A stretch of 64,000 nucleotides of DNA, from contig CM039126.1 of the NCBI GenBank assembly GCA_022036555.1, forward strand, positions 30,279,925 to 30,343,924. Reading direction: 5' to 3'. Numbering within the stretch: position 1 is the stretch's first letter; each line of letters opens with the position of its first letter. Made by a program: the position numbers and the translations under genes. The stretch comes from Microstegium vimineum (Eukaryota > Streptophyta > Magnoliopsida > Poales > Poaceae). The notes under the pieces were generated by a model. The model made no database searches. It had not been told where the DNA came from and was given only the letters and a program-made list of their open reading frames with translations. This document shows, in pieces, positions 45,934 through 56,651 of the stretch.

Positions 45934-48900
45934 CCGTCGACCTCTCCATCTCCACCGCAGCTCCGCCTCGCCTCCCCGACCCTGCAATGACGACCGGTGA
46001 GCCTCGGTAAGGCCCTCCTCGCCCAACCGCTTGAGCCCGAGCTCCGCGCCGGCTATGTCGTGCGCCTCGCCGTGAACCGCACCCCTCGGGTCGCCATTGG
46101 ACCGCGATAGCGCGAGCGCCGTGCTCGCGTAGCACCGCGAAACCCTAGCCCCGCTTAATCGAAGTCGCCATGGCCTGTATCGGTCGGCCGCCGTGTGACC
46201 GCTCCGCCATGGACGCCGGCGAGCTTCACTCCGGCCACCATTGCGCGCGATTAGGGTTGCGCTGGGTCCGTCTCGCGTAGCCGCGTCCGTAGGGCCAAAC
46301 CACACCACCGAAGACCTCGCCGTCGACGAGAAATCACCCGCGAAAGCTCCACCTCCGCCATGTGTCACCGACGCGTGGGGTCCCCCTCGCGCGGGCCCCT
46401 GCTATCAGGCACCGGCTCCTGTAGGGAGTGAGCCGCCTCTGCCGAATGGGCCGGAACGGCCTATTGGGCCGAAAGGCCTAAGCCTTTTTTTTCATTTTTA
46501 GAAATTGTAAAAAGGCTTGTAAAAATCATATCTCACTGAATAATGATCTAAAAATCATGAAATTAATTTTGAGTACTTGTTATAAGAAGATCTACCTTGG
46601 AAAAATATTGCATGTGTGTTTTGTAGTACTTTTCTGTGTAGGATTAAATAAATTCTAAAAATGATTAAAACTGCATAAATCAATTAAGCTATTTTAGGTA
46701 AGAGTTAAAAATGTGTTCCCTATTCCAGTAAGTTTTAAATGGTTGTTAAAAGCTAGGAAAATTATAACCTCAGTAGTTTCTGTCGAAAAATGATTATTTA
46801 GCATTTAAAATGTGTTTTGGCTGTAATATTGTAAGATTTTTAGTAAATAGGTGGATGTATAAAAAGGGTTGTAACTTTTTGTGTAGCTTTCTAGTAAGGT
46901 GTAGTAACTAGGAAAATACTAGTTTGGATAATGCATCAATTTCACTGTACTAAATATTTTTAGCTATTAATTATCTTTAAACTTGTTAATTTTGTGTAGA
47001 ATAAAGTACTGTTTCTTTTAACTTGGAAAAATTTGAGTATGCTAGTTTGCCTCTGAGTAACCTACTGTAATTTTTGTAGAATTTAATAAACTGTTTTCGT
47101 AAGGTGAGTAGTTCTGTGCTAATTTTCTAGATAACTAGATTGCTCCTAAGAAAGGTTAGTTAGTTAATTAAGCTTTGGTGTATCTTTGAAGCACTAATTA
47201 ACCAGCTGAGTTACTAATCTGAAACTGCACCTTGCTATTAGTATTAGTCTCTTATGTGGGAAGTTGAATTGCTTATTTACAATTAAAAAAAGAACTACAA
47301 GCGAAGAGATTTGCACCTACTCGGAAAACACTAAAGAAAGGAACATCATGAGCATATCACATTTTAGCATATTCATCGTCTTGCACAAGTTAATAATATA
47401 GCTTGTCTCATACCATTTGCATATACGCATCATACAGGATCGCAGGAGGAAGCACAATACGATCTTCCCCAAGAGCAGGACGAAGCCAGTCAGCACGGAG
47501 CCAACGAAGGGCACGTGAACGAGGAAACAGAAGAGGAACTCCAGGATGTCCCGGTTAGCAGCCTAGCTCTTTCGAGAAAGGCAAGCCCCGGTGCATCTTA
47601 ACCGTATTTTATGATATCCAATTTACTAAGTTATATATATACTTGTTGCATTAAGTATAGGAGTTGGGTGAACCTAATTGTTGCATATTACCCTCCTTGA
47701 TTTTGATATCCTTATATCCTTATCAACCTATTAACATAGTAAAGATAGATGTTTAGCCCTGCTAATTAAATATGGCTTCCTCGGAAACACATGTCACGTA
47801 TTGCTCCACGTGGTGAAGCCGGGGTATGAAAGATATCATGAAATGGAAAGGCAACCGGGAAAGTTGATAAATTGTTCGTACGTCTGATACTGGCAACATC
47901 TAGGAGAGCTATGTGCCCTAGGCGCGGTATTTTGCGTACGTGTCTGCCTTTTGGCGGGCCGATCGGGTGGTGTCCCTCTTGTCATGTTGAACGCATGCCT
48001 CAACCCTTAGCTGGTAAGATAACTCATTCGAGCCGCGAAACCTACCTACTGGCCAAACCAAGGACGAACATAACCGCAAAATGGTGCGGGGTGACGAGGA
48101 CGCGGAGTGTAAGGCTGAGGCCAGCTAGCTGATCCCTAGGCTGGACGTACGGGGTGCCGGGCAGTCCTTAGTTTTGTTCAGGGGTTACGGGAAGCGTTCT
48201 TGGTTTGAAAGGTAGGATAGGCGACTGTCGCGCCCCCGTTCAAGGGCTGCAAAGTATGGGTGAGGAATAAAACCTCCAGCTAGATAGGAATTCGATTCGA
48301 ATCGCGGTCTCTCCCCGTTAGTGAGAACTTGACAATTGCTACACTGGCGTGGGAACAATTAATTACTTGAATGTTTCCGATGGAATGATATGATGAGACC
48401 AGAAGGGCAACTGGTCATGCTATTCTTAATCGAGTGTATTGTTTAGTACATGTGCTAATTTAGAAGATAGGTGATATTTATAAAATGTGGCTTCATTCTT
48501 AAGTACCCAATAGTAGATGCTTTTTCCGCAAAAGAGAGTTCGACCTTGTACCACCACAAAAGCCTGCATTATCCTTGGTGTCTTTACTTTAGTTTAAGAC
48601 GGGTAAGTCTAGCTGAGTACACTCGAGTACTCAGGGCTCTGTTCCCAATGTTGTTGCAGATAGACAGATGTACTATGGGTACTGCATCAACTGTCTCTAC
48701 CTTGCTATGGGCGACAACTAGGACCATGGGCAATGGTCACTTCTGAAGTCTCATCTATGCTTTTGTGAGAAATGACTTATTACTGGCACTGTAATGAACT
48801 AAGTGTGTGTGAGTTGGTTTCAAAACTATTTCCACTGCAAGAGATTTGGTTATGTAATAACTTTAAAAATTCGTACTCTGATGTATTCGTATTTGAACCT

Positions 48901-49081
48901 TATGTAACGTATGAATGGTCTGTTGAACTAAAGCGATTCTCAGCTGAGATTGAGCAAGGTATGAAATCCGTCGTGGTTTCACGGAGTACCGGGGTTATGA
49001 AAGCCTAAGGACGAAAATTTATCGCATTGGCGGTGGGTTTTTGGACTTAAGTTTTTGTAATTTTGGCAGTTCTGTTATAGC

Positions 49082-49094
49082 TGGCATCAGAGCC
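49082..49094 (+). other. Primer-binding site of the Tekay-type element, tRNA-iMet type
   Basis: TGGCATCAGAGCC matches the TGGTATCAGAGC consensus (complement of initiator tRNA-Met) with one change, two bases after the LTR end. Confidence 0.85.
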
Positions 49095-49832
49095 TTAGTT
49101 CAACAGTTACTATTCATATGGATATTTAAAAAATATATTTTTCACTAAACTAAGAGTGTGTCAATAGTTGTGTCTCTTACGCCCAATAGGATCTAGGTGG
49201 CTTATCTAAGTACTGACTTGGGGGTTGTGCATCATATTTCTATTTACTTGTCCATACAGGTTGAAATTGTATGGGTGCCATTCACTTGAGTGGTAATGTA
49301 TGGATCAGATTGACGCTACACCTTGGTAAGTGAGAGTTGTGAGAGCATGGTCGGATACACTGCCGATACTAGGGGAATGCTTATATGATGCTGGACCATG
49401 ATCGCGTTTACACACGTTCATGAGAGAGTATCCTTGTGTGGGAGTGTCTTCTGTGATGATGATGCCATCAATAGGACGAAGAACTGACTACAGGTGCTTC
49501 ATATGTATACTTGGGGGTGTATATATGGGAGCACTGGATTTACATTCCGCAATGCATTTATTCATACTGTGAGGGATGGGCTGAAATGAATTTTCTGTAG
49601 GTACATAATAGCGCTTTCGATTAGTACGTATAGTTACGAATATAAGAGAGAACGATGTATGCCACCACCTAGTATGATATCTTCTATGTGAGGACGTTTA
49701 TTACGTGCATGCATCATATTATGTCATCATGTCATTCATTTCACTACTTTTCTCGCAAGATAAAAATTGTTGCTTAAATTATCTGGGTATAAAATTGATT
49801 CTTACAAACTCCCTCTTGTACCTTTGCTACAG
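49095..49832 (+). other. Leader of the Tekay-type element, with a probable splice acceptor at its end
   Basis: No coding sequence. CCTTTGCTACAG stands directly before the ATG at 49833 and has the form of a 3' splice site, so the downstream ORF may be expressed from a spliced RNA. Confidence 0.45.
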
Positions 49833-50717
49833 ATGGCCCATACCAAGTCCACTGCTCGCAAGTCCACTGGAGGAAGAGTCCCTCACCACCAGCTTGCCAC
49901 CAGGAGTCCGTGTCTCAAGAGCAAGTTTCTGGTGAAGTTTGGCATGCCCACTCTTCTTTGGAGGGTCCTCAGTGCAGCAGGCTACCCAGAGGAGAAGGCA
50001 CCTCGCTACTATTGGAACAAGGAGAGCCTTGGAGATGGTACCTCTGTCTACGTGGAGTCCATTGTTCCATCTGGCATACGAGACTTGCGCCTTGGACGTT
50101 GGATGTTTGGAGGCAAGGGAAGGACACCTTGGGAGGGTGCCTGCAGTGCAGCCTACAGGGTGTTCTTGAGCATCATTCAGACTGCTCCAGAGGCTATAGC
50201 TCATGCCCTGCCAGGGATATCCCCTAGTGACAGCCCTCACACCACTGTGTGGGAGCAGCCCAAGGGAACTTCTTTGACAAGAGGCCCAGAGGAGGGGCAG
50301 AGCAGCACTGGTTCTGCTATGAGCACCATGTTCGCCATGATGACTGCCTACCATGACCTAGAAATGGGATTTGCACGCATGGAGGACAACTACTGTGGTG
50401 CTTGTATCGACAGGCGTGAGGTTTGTCGTGAGTGCGAAATGGATATGGAGGATCTTCAGAAGGAGCTAGAGCAGCTAAAGCTGCAGAGGACCAAGCTAGA
50501 ACATGACAAGGAGGTGTTGGCTCAGGACCTCTCAATGATCAGGAATCAAAGGGAGCAGGCCTACGTAGCTGTTCAGAGCAGTGAGCTGATGCTTGCTCGC
50601 ACGGTGACCGAGAGGAATGCTGCTTGGAATGCAGAGGACAGTCGCAGGGCACAACTGAACGTCGCCTACGCCTACAACGATGCGTTGCACGAGCAGGTGC
50701 ACCAATTGCACTACTAG
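49833..50717 (+). CDS. Extra ORF of the Tekay-type element with a histone H3 tail-like N-terminus
   Basis: 294 codons between the PBS and gag. The first residues, MAHTKSTARKSTGGRVP, followed by HHQLATR, match the histone H3 tail at about 16 of 23 positions; they keep K4, R8, K9, S10 and T11 but change R2, K14, K18 and K23. The rest is not a histone: there is no histone fold. Residues about 45-115 form a compact domain ending in 'GKGRTPWEGACSAAYRVFL', loosely reminiscent of a double-stranded RNA-binding fold (weak). A CX2CX6CX2C cluster (CGACIDRREVCREC) lies near residue 185, followed by a strong coiled coil to the end. The stop TAG at 50715 is probably a CAG mutation, since the frame stays open to a TAG near 50797. 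Start chosen at the H3-like Met, directly after a splice-acceptor-like CAG. Nuclear or chromatin targeting is my inference. Confidence 0.7.
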   Translation: MAHTKSTARKSTGGRVPHHQLATRSPCLKSKFLVKFGMPTLLWRVLSAAGYPEEKAPRYYWNKESLGDGTSVYVESIVPSGIRDLRLGRWMFGGKGRTPWEGACSAAYRVFLSIIQTAPEAIAHALPGISPSDSPHTTVWEQPKGTSLTRGPEEGQSSTGSAMSTMFAMMTAYHDLEMGFARMEDNYCGACIDRREVCRECEMDMEDLQKELEQLKLQRTKLEHDKEVLAQDLSMIRNQREQAYVAVQSSELMLARTVTERNAAWNAEDSRRAQLNVAYAYNDALHEQVHQLHY

Positions 50718-51123
50718 CTTCACCCTCCTCCAGGGGCAGCTGAGGGGGACAACGCCGCGACGTCAGAGGTGGACAGTGACCAAGAGTCACACACTTAGGT
50801 GCCTGGGGGCTGGTGATAGTTAGCCTTTTGTTGCTTGTGTACCATGGTTGCATGTAATCATGTGTTGATGGATGGGATGTAAGCGTAACTTGATAATGCT
50901 CCGTACTAAAGTCCAGTGTATGTATGCTGGCAAACTTGACATGCAGCACTATGCTATGTGTAGTTATCCTGTTGTTTAACATAACGTGGTGATTGTGGTT
51001 GAACTCTTGTGCCTCTACTTTATTGAGTGTATTGTGTGTTTCGCCATTTAATTTAGTACGGCATAACTATGCGTCACCTACAACTCCTACCCCATTGCGG
51101 TATACTAACTTGATACTATCACA
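50718..51123 (+). other. Spacer between the H3-tail ORF and gag
   Basis: Apart from the in-frame read-through tail of the preceding ORF (to about 50797) no coding sequence is seen. ACTATCACAATGCAG near 51115-51129 could be a splice acceptor for gag. Confidence 0.4.
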
Positions 51124-52317
51124 ATGCAGCTGCTGGAAACTCGCTGTTCCGCAGCTAGTGGTTCCCGGAATGGTGGTGCGGATCCACCGCCACCACCGTC
51201 ACCACCTCCGCCTGGCAACATGACTACTAATGAGGTCTTTGCCCAGTTCTTGGGAAGTCAGCGCAACATTGAGAACCTGCAGCTCAATATGGAGGCAGTG
51301 TTGCGCAACATAGCAGATAACACCCGTAGGGATCGCGGAGATGGGGTTCCTGAGGGTAACCAGTTCAATACCTTCAAGGAATTCATGGACACCAAACCTC
51401 CAGTGTTCAAGGAGGCAACTGAGCCGTTAGAAGCAGATGAGTGGATTAACACCATGGAACAAAAGTTTCGTCTCCTACGTTTGTCAGAAACCCTGAAGGC
51501 GGAATACGCAGCCCACCTGCTGGAAGGTCCGGCTGGTATCTGGTGGACTCATCACCGTGCTACCTATCGTGAAGGCGAGCAGATTACTTTGGCTCATTTC
51601 ACCACCGCCTTTTATGGTAACTACATACCACCAAGGCTGATGGCAATGAAGGTGGGAGAGTTCATGAAGCTGACACAAGGGACCAAAACCTTGACTGAAT
51701 ACCTGCACGCTTTTAACAACATGTCGCGCTATGCCACTGAGTTTGTTGACACAGAGAGCAAGAAGATTGCTAGTTTCAAGAGGGGTCTTAACCCGAAGAT
51801 GCTAAAGACAGTGGGCACATCCTCCAGGACTGTGTTCAACGACTTTGTCAGTGACTGCTTAACTCTAGAGAACCATAATAATCTGTACACAACATCCAAG
51901 AGCAGGAAGAGAGCTTTTGAAGCAGGTGCTTCTCAAGCCCGGCCTCCGTTTGTCAACCGTCCGCAATATCATCCCCCTACACCTGGATCAAGGTTCAGGC
52001 CGCTGCAGCGCAAGCAACAGAATGCTCCAGGATCTCAGAGGAATGTGAAGCCATACAAGGTAGCCACTCACAATGCTAAAACAGCTCAGAATCCGCTGAC
52101 GGGAGCTAACCCCGCGGTGAGAGGACCATGCTACAAGTGTGGCCAAGTGGGACACTTCGCTAAAGTTTGTAACAATCCTCCCAAACCACAGACGCAATAC
52201 AATGCCCGGGTGCACTTCACCAACCTGGATGAGATCCCTGTCGGAGAGCTAGTCACCGCCAGTATGTTCTCTGTTAATCAGTTCCCCGCAATTGTTTTGT
52301 TCGATTCTGGATCATGA
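51124..52317 (+). pseudogene. Tekay/Del-type gag and start of protease
   Basis: Gag core from about codon 70: 'FKEFMDTKPPVFKEATEPLE', 'ADEWINTMEQKF', 'AAHLLEGPAGIWW' and 'FTTAFYGNYIPPRLMAMKV', the usual Retrotrans_gag layout. A CCHC zinc knuckle CYKCGQVGHFAKVC lies near 52131-52172. The retropepsin site begins as FDSGS at the C-terminus, where TGA (52315-52317) interrupts it. The initiator is either the Met at 51124 or MTTNE at 51220. Gag forms the particle and the protease matures it. The capsid part looks intact; the polyprotein is broken. Confidence 0.82.
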
Positions 52318-53336
52318 CATTCGTTCATCAGTCAATCATTTGTTAAAAAGCATGAGCTAAAAGTTAAATAATTGGAGTATGGCTATCGAATAAGTTCAGT
52401 CGGGGCTGACTTGTTGACCAACCAGATAGTACAAGGAGTAATCCTCACAATAGCCAATCGAGAGTTTCAAATGAACTTAATAATCATGCCAGGCTTAGCT
52501 TTGGATGTCATACTAGGGATGGAATGGATGAAAGAATGGGAAGTGGTGTTGGACACTAAAAGTAGAAACGTATCTCTTAAGGATCCCATGGGTAAAGGTG
52601 CTTTTCAAATATGCTTGCCAAGGAGACTAGAGATAGCTAGCACTTCTAGTGCGTTGTATACCATTTCTCTAATCGATATCCCTGTAGTATGTGAGTTCCC
52701 AGACGTCTTTCCGGAGGAACTACCTGGTCTTCCCCCGGACAGAGAAGTTTAGTTTGCTATAGATCTTGTGCCAGGAACAACCCCAATCTCAAGGAAACCA
52801 TATCGAATGCCGCCCAATGAATTAGCAGAATTAAAAACACAGCTAAAGGGTTTGCTAGATAAAGGTCTAATCAGCCAAGCAAGTCAGCGTGGGGATGTCC
52901 TACTTTGTTCGTGAAGAAAAAGAAGGACAATTCCTTGTGGATGTGTGTGGATTATTAGCCATTGAATGCAGTGACCGTCAAGAATAAATATCCTTTACCT
53001 CACATCGACATTTTGTTCGATCAGTTGTCCAAGGCCCGTGTCTTTTCCAAGATAGACTTAAGGTCAGGTTATCACCAGATAAAAATCAGACCACAAGACG
53101 TGCCTAAGACCGCCTTTTCCACTAGATATGGATTGTACGAATATCTCGTCATGTCTTTTGGCTTGACAAATGCTCCAGCATATTTCATGTATTTGATGAA
53201 CTCGGTGTTCATGCTTGAGTTGGACAAGTTTGTGATCGTGTTCATCGATGACATTTTGGTATACTCCGAGAACAAGCAAGATCATGAAGAACACTTGAGG
53301 ATAGTCTTAAATCGACTTAGGGAGCATAAGTTGGAA
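52318..53336 (+). pseudogene. Tekay/Del-type protease and reverse transcriptase, truncated
   Basis: Continues the protease (HSFISQSF, then 'MPGLALDVILGMEW') and reaches reverse transcriptase: the 'VCEFPDVFPEELPGLPPDRE' hinge, 'FVKKK' and 'RSGYHQIKIRPQDVPKTAF', then the palm motif FIDDILVYS near 53240. Breaks: TAA at 52369, TAG at 52750, a frameshift near 52885 and TAG at 52956. The sequence stops after 'LREHKL' at 53336, where a 19 bp repeat array starts. RNase H, integrase and chromodomain are absent. Confidence 0.85.
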
Positions 53337-53573
53337 CCACGGGTATCGAAAGGAACCGTGGTCACCAAAAGGTACTGCGGGAACCAAAAGCAACCCTAGG
53401 TACCAAAGGAACCCTGGGCACCAAAAGGAACCCTTGGCACTAAAAGGAACCGTGGACACCAAAAAGGAACCCCGGGTACCAAAAGAAATCGCGGGTACCG
53501 AAAGGAACCGTGGGCACCAAAAGGAACCCTGGTCACTATAAGGAACCATGGACACCGAAAATGAACCGCGGGT
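53332..53573 (+). repeat. 19 bp minisatellite, left part
   Basis: About thirteen degenerate copies of GGAACCNNGGGNACCNAAA, starting inside the last codons of reverse transcriptase. Many units contain GGTACC or GGGCACC. The array continues after the TIR element at 54301-54360. Confidence 0.85.
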
Positions 53574-54300
53574 CAAAATGGCAATGGGTACCCGAAACCC
53601 GATGGGTTTTTACCCTATTAGGGTAAGGATATGGGTCAACCTTTGTACCCATGGGTTTGTTAATGGGCAAAAAAAATAGACCCAGCGGGTTCGTGGGCAT
53701 GGTTTTGGGTGTGTAGCACCCGAACCCGTAAACCCATGGGTTTTTTAAACCCGGTCCATGATTGCACTTATAAGTTATAACATTCAACTTAACATAATGG
53801 TGGATGGATATATGCATACTCCGTACACGGTATATGGGCAACTACTCATCGCACAGCAATTATAGTAGGAATAAAAATTGAAACATGCAACATGGTACAG
53901 AATGCATGGCCCAGCTTTCCCTATGTGCTGTTGACTTGCAGCCTTGCAGGCCAGCGGCCCACTCCAGCCCGCACTGAGCAGCATGAGTGCATGACAGCCC
54001 ACGGTGATCAACAATTCAACACGATAGCAGTAAGTTGTGGTGCAAATAGCACCACCTCGCGTGTGCAAGCGAGCAACAGAAGGAGTTGCGCCTATAAAAA
54101 AGCGAATGTGTTGTCGCAGTTTTGATAACTTGGGATATACTCTACTCTGTTTGCTGCTGTTGAAGCTTGTCGGCTGACGGGTATGAGTGTAAAATTGTAC
54201 CCGCCTACGGGTATGGGTTTTTTAACGGGTACAATATTTTTTTGCCGGGCATGCGTATGGGTTTGTTGTACCAAGCGGGTATGTACCCGTTGCCATCTTG
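53574..54300. mobile_element. Small TIR transposon (hAT- or Mutator-like), non-autonomous
   Basis: 727 bp. Ends CAAAATGGCAATGGGTAC and, inverted, CAAGATGGCAACGGGTAC (16 of 18). Flanked by AACCGCGGGT at 53564-53573 and 54301-54310, a 10 bp duplication, although the surrounding array makes that match less independent. Subterminal ACCCATGGGT words occur at both ends. No transposase. The TIR resembles a common plant hAT type; the duplication length fits Mutator better. Confidence 0.72.
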
Positions 54301-54360
54301 AACCGCGGGTACCGAAACGAACCATGGGCAGCAAAAGGTACTGCGGGCGCCGCAACGCGC
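54301..54360 (+). repeat. 19 bp minisatellite, right part
   Basis: About three further degenerate units after the inserted TIR element, ending in GC-rich unique DNA. Confidence 0.7.
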
Positions 54361-54538
54361 ACGCAGGCCGCGAACTACGCATCGTTCTCGCTGTGCTATG
54401 CGCGGCGAGCGAGCGCGAGGCGGACCAATAGCGTATCATTCATCAGAAATGTCATGCAAACTGAAATGTTCTGGCTTTATTCTCCTTTTGCCAGCTGTCA
54501 AATGTTGTCTAATCTCTCTTTGTTATTCCTCCTTGCAG

Positions 54539-54643
54539 TCATGTACTGACTACATGATGTCAGTTTTGGAGTACATTATATTTCATCAGGAGAATGAAGC
54601 ATCTTTGGTCCGAGAGTTGGAAAAGGAGTTTGAAAAGGTGTAG
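54539..54643 (+). CDS. Possible 3'-terminal exon of an unidentified host gene
   Basis: A pyrimidine tract and TCCTTGCAG acceptor precede an open frame ending TAG. The 34 residues contain 'SVLEYIIFHQENEASLVREL', Glu/Leu-rich and helix-like. I do not recognise the family. No upstream exon is visible to the left, so this is a fragment or the end of a disrupted gene. Confidence 0.4.
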   Translation, partial: SCTDYMMSVLEYIIFHQENEASLVRELEKEFEKV

Positions 54644-56651
54644 TTTCAGACTATGGCAAGACTCGTTTTGTGATGATGGTACTGTAATGTTGCCTGGTGG
54701 ACTGGTGGTGTATCAAGTCTAGGATTCCCCCCTAACTGATCTAAGCGTGAACTTGGTCTGAGGTTTTCTTATTACCTTCATGAATATTCAGCACCTGCGC
54801 GTGCGCTTCTGCCGGTGGTTGAGCCTCTAACGCACCGCACCGTAGCCCGACACTCAAGAATTTGTTGGCTTTTGGTCTTTAATTTGGACACTTCTTATTG
54901 ATTGAGCTGGTCTTTGTTGAATTAAATCGATCTATACACTTGCTACGTGTAGTTTCTAAATACTATAGTATTTTTATGACTGGTCTTTAAAACTGTGGTT
55001 TCTAGATACTGCAGTTTCAGAATACTACAACATCCAAACGGGGCCTAAGACTGGTAGAGCTGCAACTTCCTTTTCAATTTGTCATTCATCATTCATTAAA
55101 GACTAGCTAGGAAAATGTATGAGGGCCGAGAACCAGTGAAACAACCAGGCAACTCCATCGACTACTTAGATCTCCCAGAAGTAAGGAAACTAGTGGGATA
55201 TTAGGGAAAAGTACTCTGTACTCTACATGAAACTCTTATATGAAGTTTGCGACTACTTCTATAAAATCTCTTGAAACTAGTGGAAATAAGAAGAAAAAGT
55301 ACTCCGTACTCTACATGTGACTCTTCGATGACTTTGTTCAAAGGTATGATGGTTACTCTACTTCATAGATCCTTCACTAGCGCCGGGGTCGGGGAACCCC
55401 TTGATTTTAGTTGTTTCGCCTAGGCGAACCCCTGCAAGGTGGTATCCAAGGTGCAAGAGACCGTATAGGTCCACCTAGGCACCATATAGTAGAGAAGACA
55501 GTCATCACTATCCCATCTACTTGAACAGTTGGTCAAGCCCAATCCTATCAAGCTAGATTCAACCCAAACCTATCAAGCTAGATTCATAGTGTAGTCTGAA
55601 TCTTGTAAGAGTTGCATTTGTTAACCCGCTGAGCTACTGGCTAGCTCACTTACTACACGTCCGTCCTTTTTCGTTTCATCTTATTTAGGGTTTCGGGTTT
55701 AGGGTTTCGGGTTTAGATGACAAAGGGGGAGAAGAAAGTATCACAAAGTTAAATATATCTGATAAATATAAGCACATGAGTAGGGGGGCCAAGCCTATAA
55801 AGTTGTTGCATTTCTAAAGTTTTGCTACTATAAGAAGAAGCAAGCGCTCAACAGATCGACTAGGCTCGGATATAATGAATTATCAACTTTCTCCAGAGTC
55901 AGGTCACTGTCATCACTCTTGGTGGTCTCATCGTCAACAAGAAAGCCCTGGTTCTTTAACAATTGCTTATGGCGTATTTTTTCCATTCTTGGTAGAAGAG
56001 GGAGAAGCAGCAGCGTCCATAGCATGGCTTATGGCTTATGGTCTTAGTGTTTTGAAGTTCAATTGGGTGAAACGTCTCCACGAGATGGGATTACATAGAC
56101 AAGGGCTATATTAACCCAAAAGACATAAGTTCATACAATACAACGTGGCACAGCACAGTCCTTAAATGTTCACTGGAACACTGGCTACCCTGTCAACAAA
56201 AGAACCATAGCAGCTCAAGTCACTCCTAACTTGAGTGGTCTCCTTGAGGCTCGAGCAGCTCTTCCGGTCTGGTCTCAGCTATCATCTTCTCCTCGAGCTG
56301 GATGTGATTACTCCCTAAGGTTAAACACCCTTTTGTCCGATGGCTTCGTGCAATGCATTGGAACTAAGTCTCTTGAAGTCTGAAAATAATAATAATAACA
56401 ACAACAATAGAAAACAAGTGAGTAGGCATAGATGGTGTCATATCCAGTGACAAAAACCAATACGATAATAACAACAAACCTAGGTGAACCAAACAATCAA
56501 GTATACCTTGCAAAAGCATATCTACTGAGTTCTAAATTATTTTTCTTATATATGGCGCATGACTGCCCTAACTAATTATGCCAAATCAGACCAAGCGAAC
56601 ATATTGACAAAGTGCATTGGAGCTCGAGCATTATGCAATAGAAATGAAGGA
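54644..56651. other. Intergenic stretch with short repeats
   Basis: No gene supported. Contents: GGGAAAAGTACTC repeats at 55160-55330, related to 63250-63530; a perfect 14 bp palindrome TTCGCCTAGGCGAA at 55415-55428; telomere-like repeats at 55684-55716. A minus-strand open stretch at 55828-56025 has exon-like composition but no recognisable family. Confidence 0.45.
55684..55716 (+). repeat. Telomere-like repeat, site 1
   Basis: Alternating TTTAGGGTTTCGGG units, a degenerate form of the plant telomere heptamer TTTAGGG. Confidence 0.7.

Larger units (their letters stand above)
30582..49079 (+). mobile_element. 5' LTR of a Tekay/Del-type gypsy element, split by Athila B
   Basis: Left part 30582-31420 begins TGTAACACC; right part 45934-49079 ends TGTTATA, a one-base decay of TGTTACA. 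Joined length is about 3985 bp, in the long range usual for Tekay/Del LTRs. A GC-rich segment on both sides of the insertion is continuous in character. A tRNA-iMet type PBS follows at 49082. The element inserted into ATHILA ORF1 of the reversed A copy. Confidence 0.75.

Noticed and set aside
45866..46501. Overlapping GC-rich open frames on both strands
   Set aside because: They lie inside the Tekay LTR GC-rich block and cross the Athila LTR boundary; composition artefact.
49767..49832. Upstream extension of the H3-tail ORF from an earlier Met
   Set aside because: The preceding codons look like leader or intron and end in a CAG splice acceptor; the H3-like Met at 49833 is the better start.
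49833..49904. A histone H3 gene
   Set aside because: Only the tail is H3-like; the histone fold is absent and the frame continues into an unrelated coiled-coil protein.
53332..54360. CRISPR array
   Set aside because: Units are contiguous and degenerate with no spacers, in a plant nuclear context.
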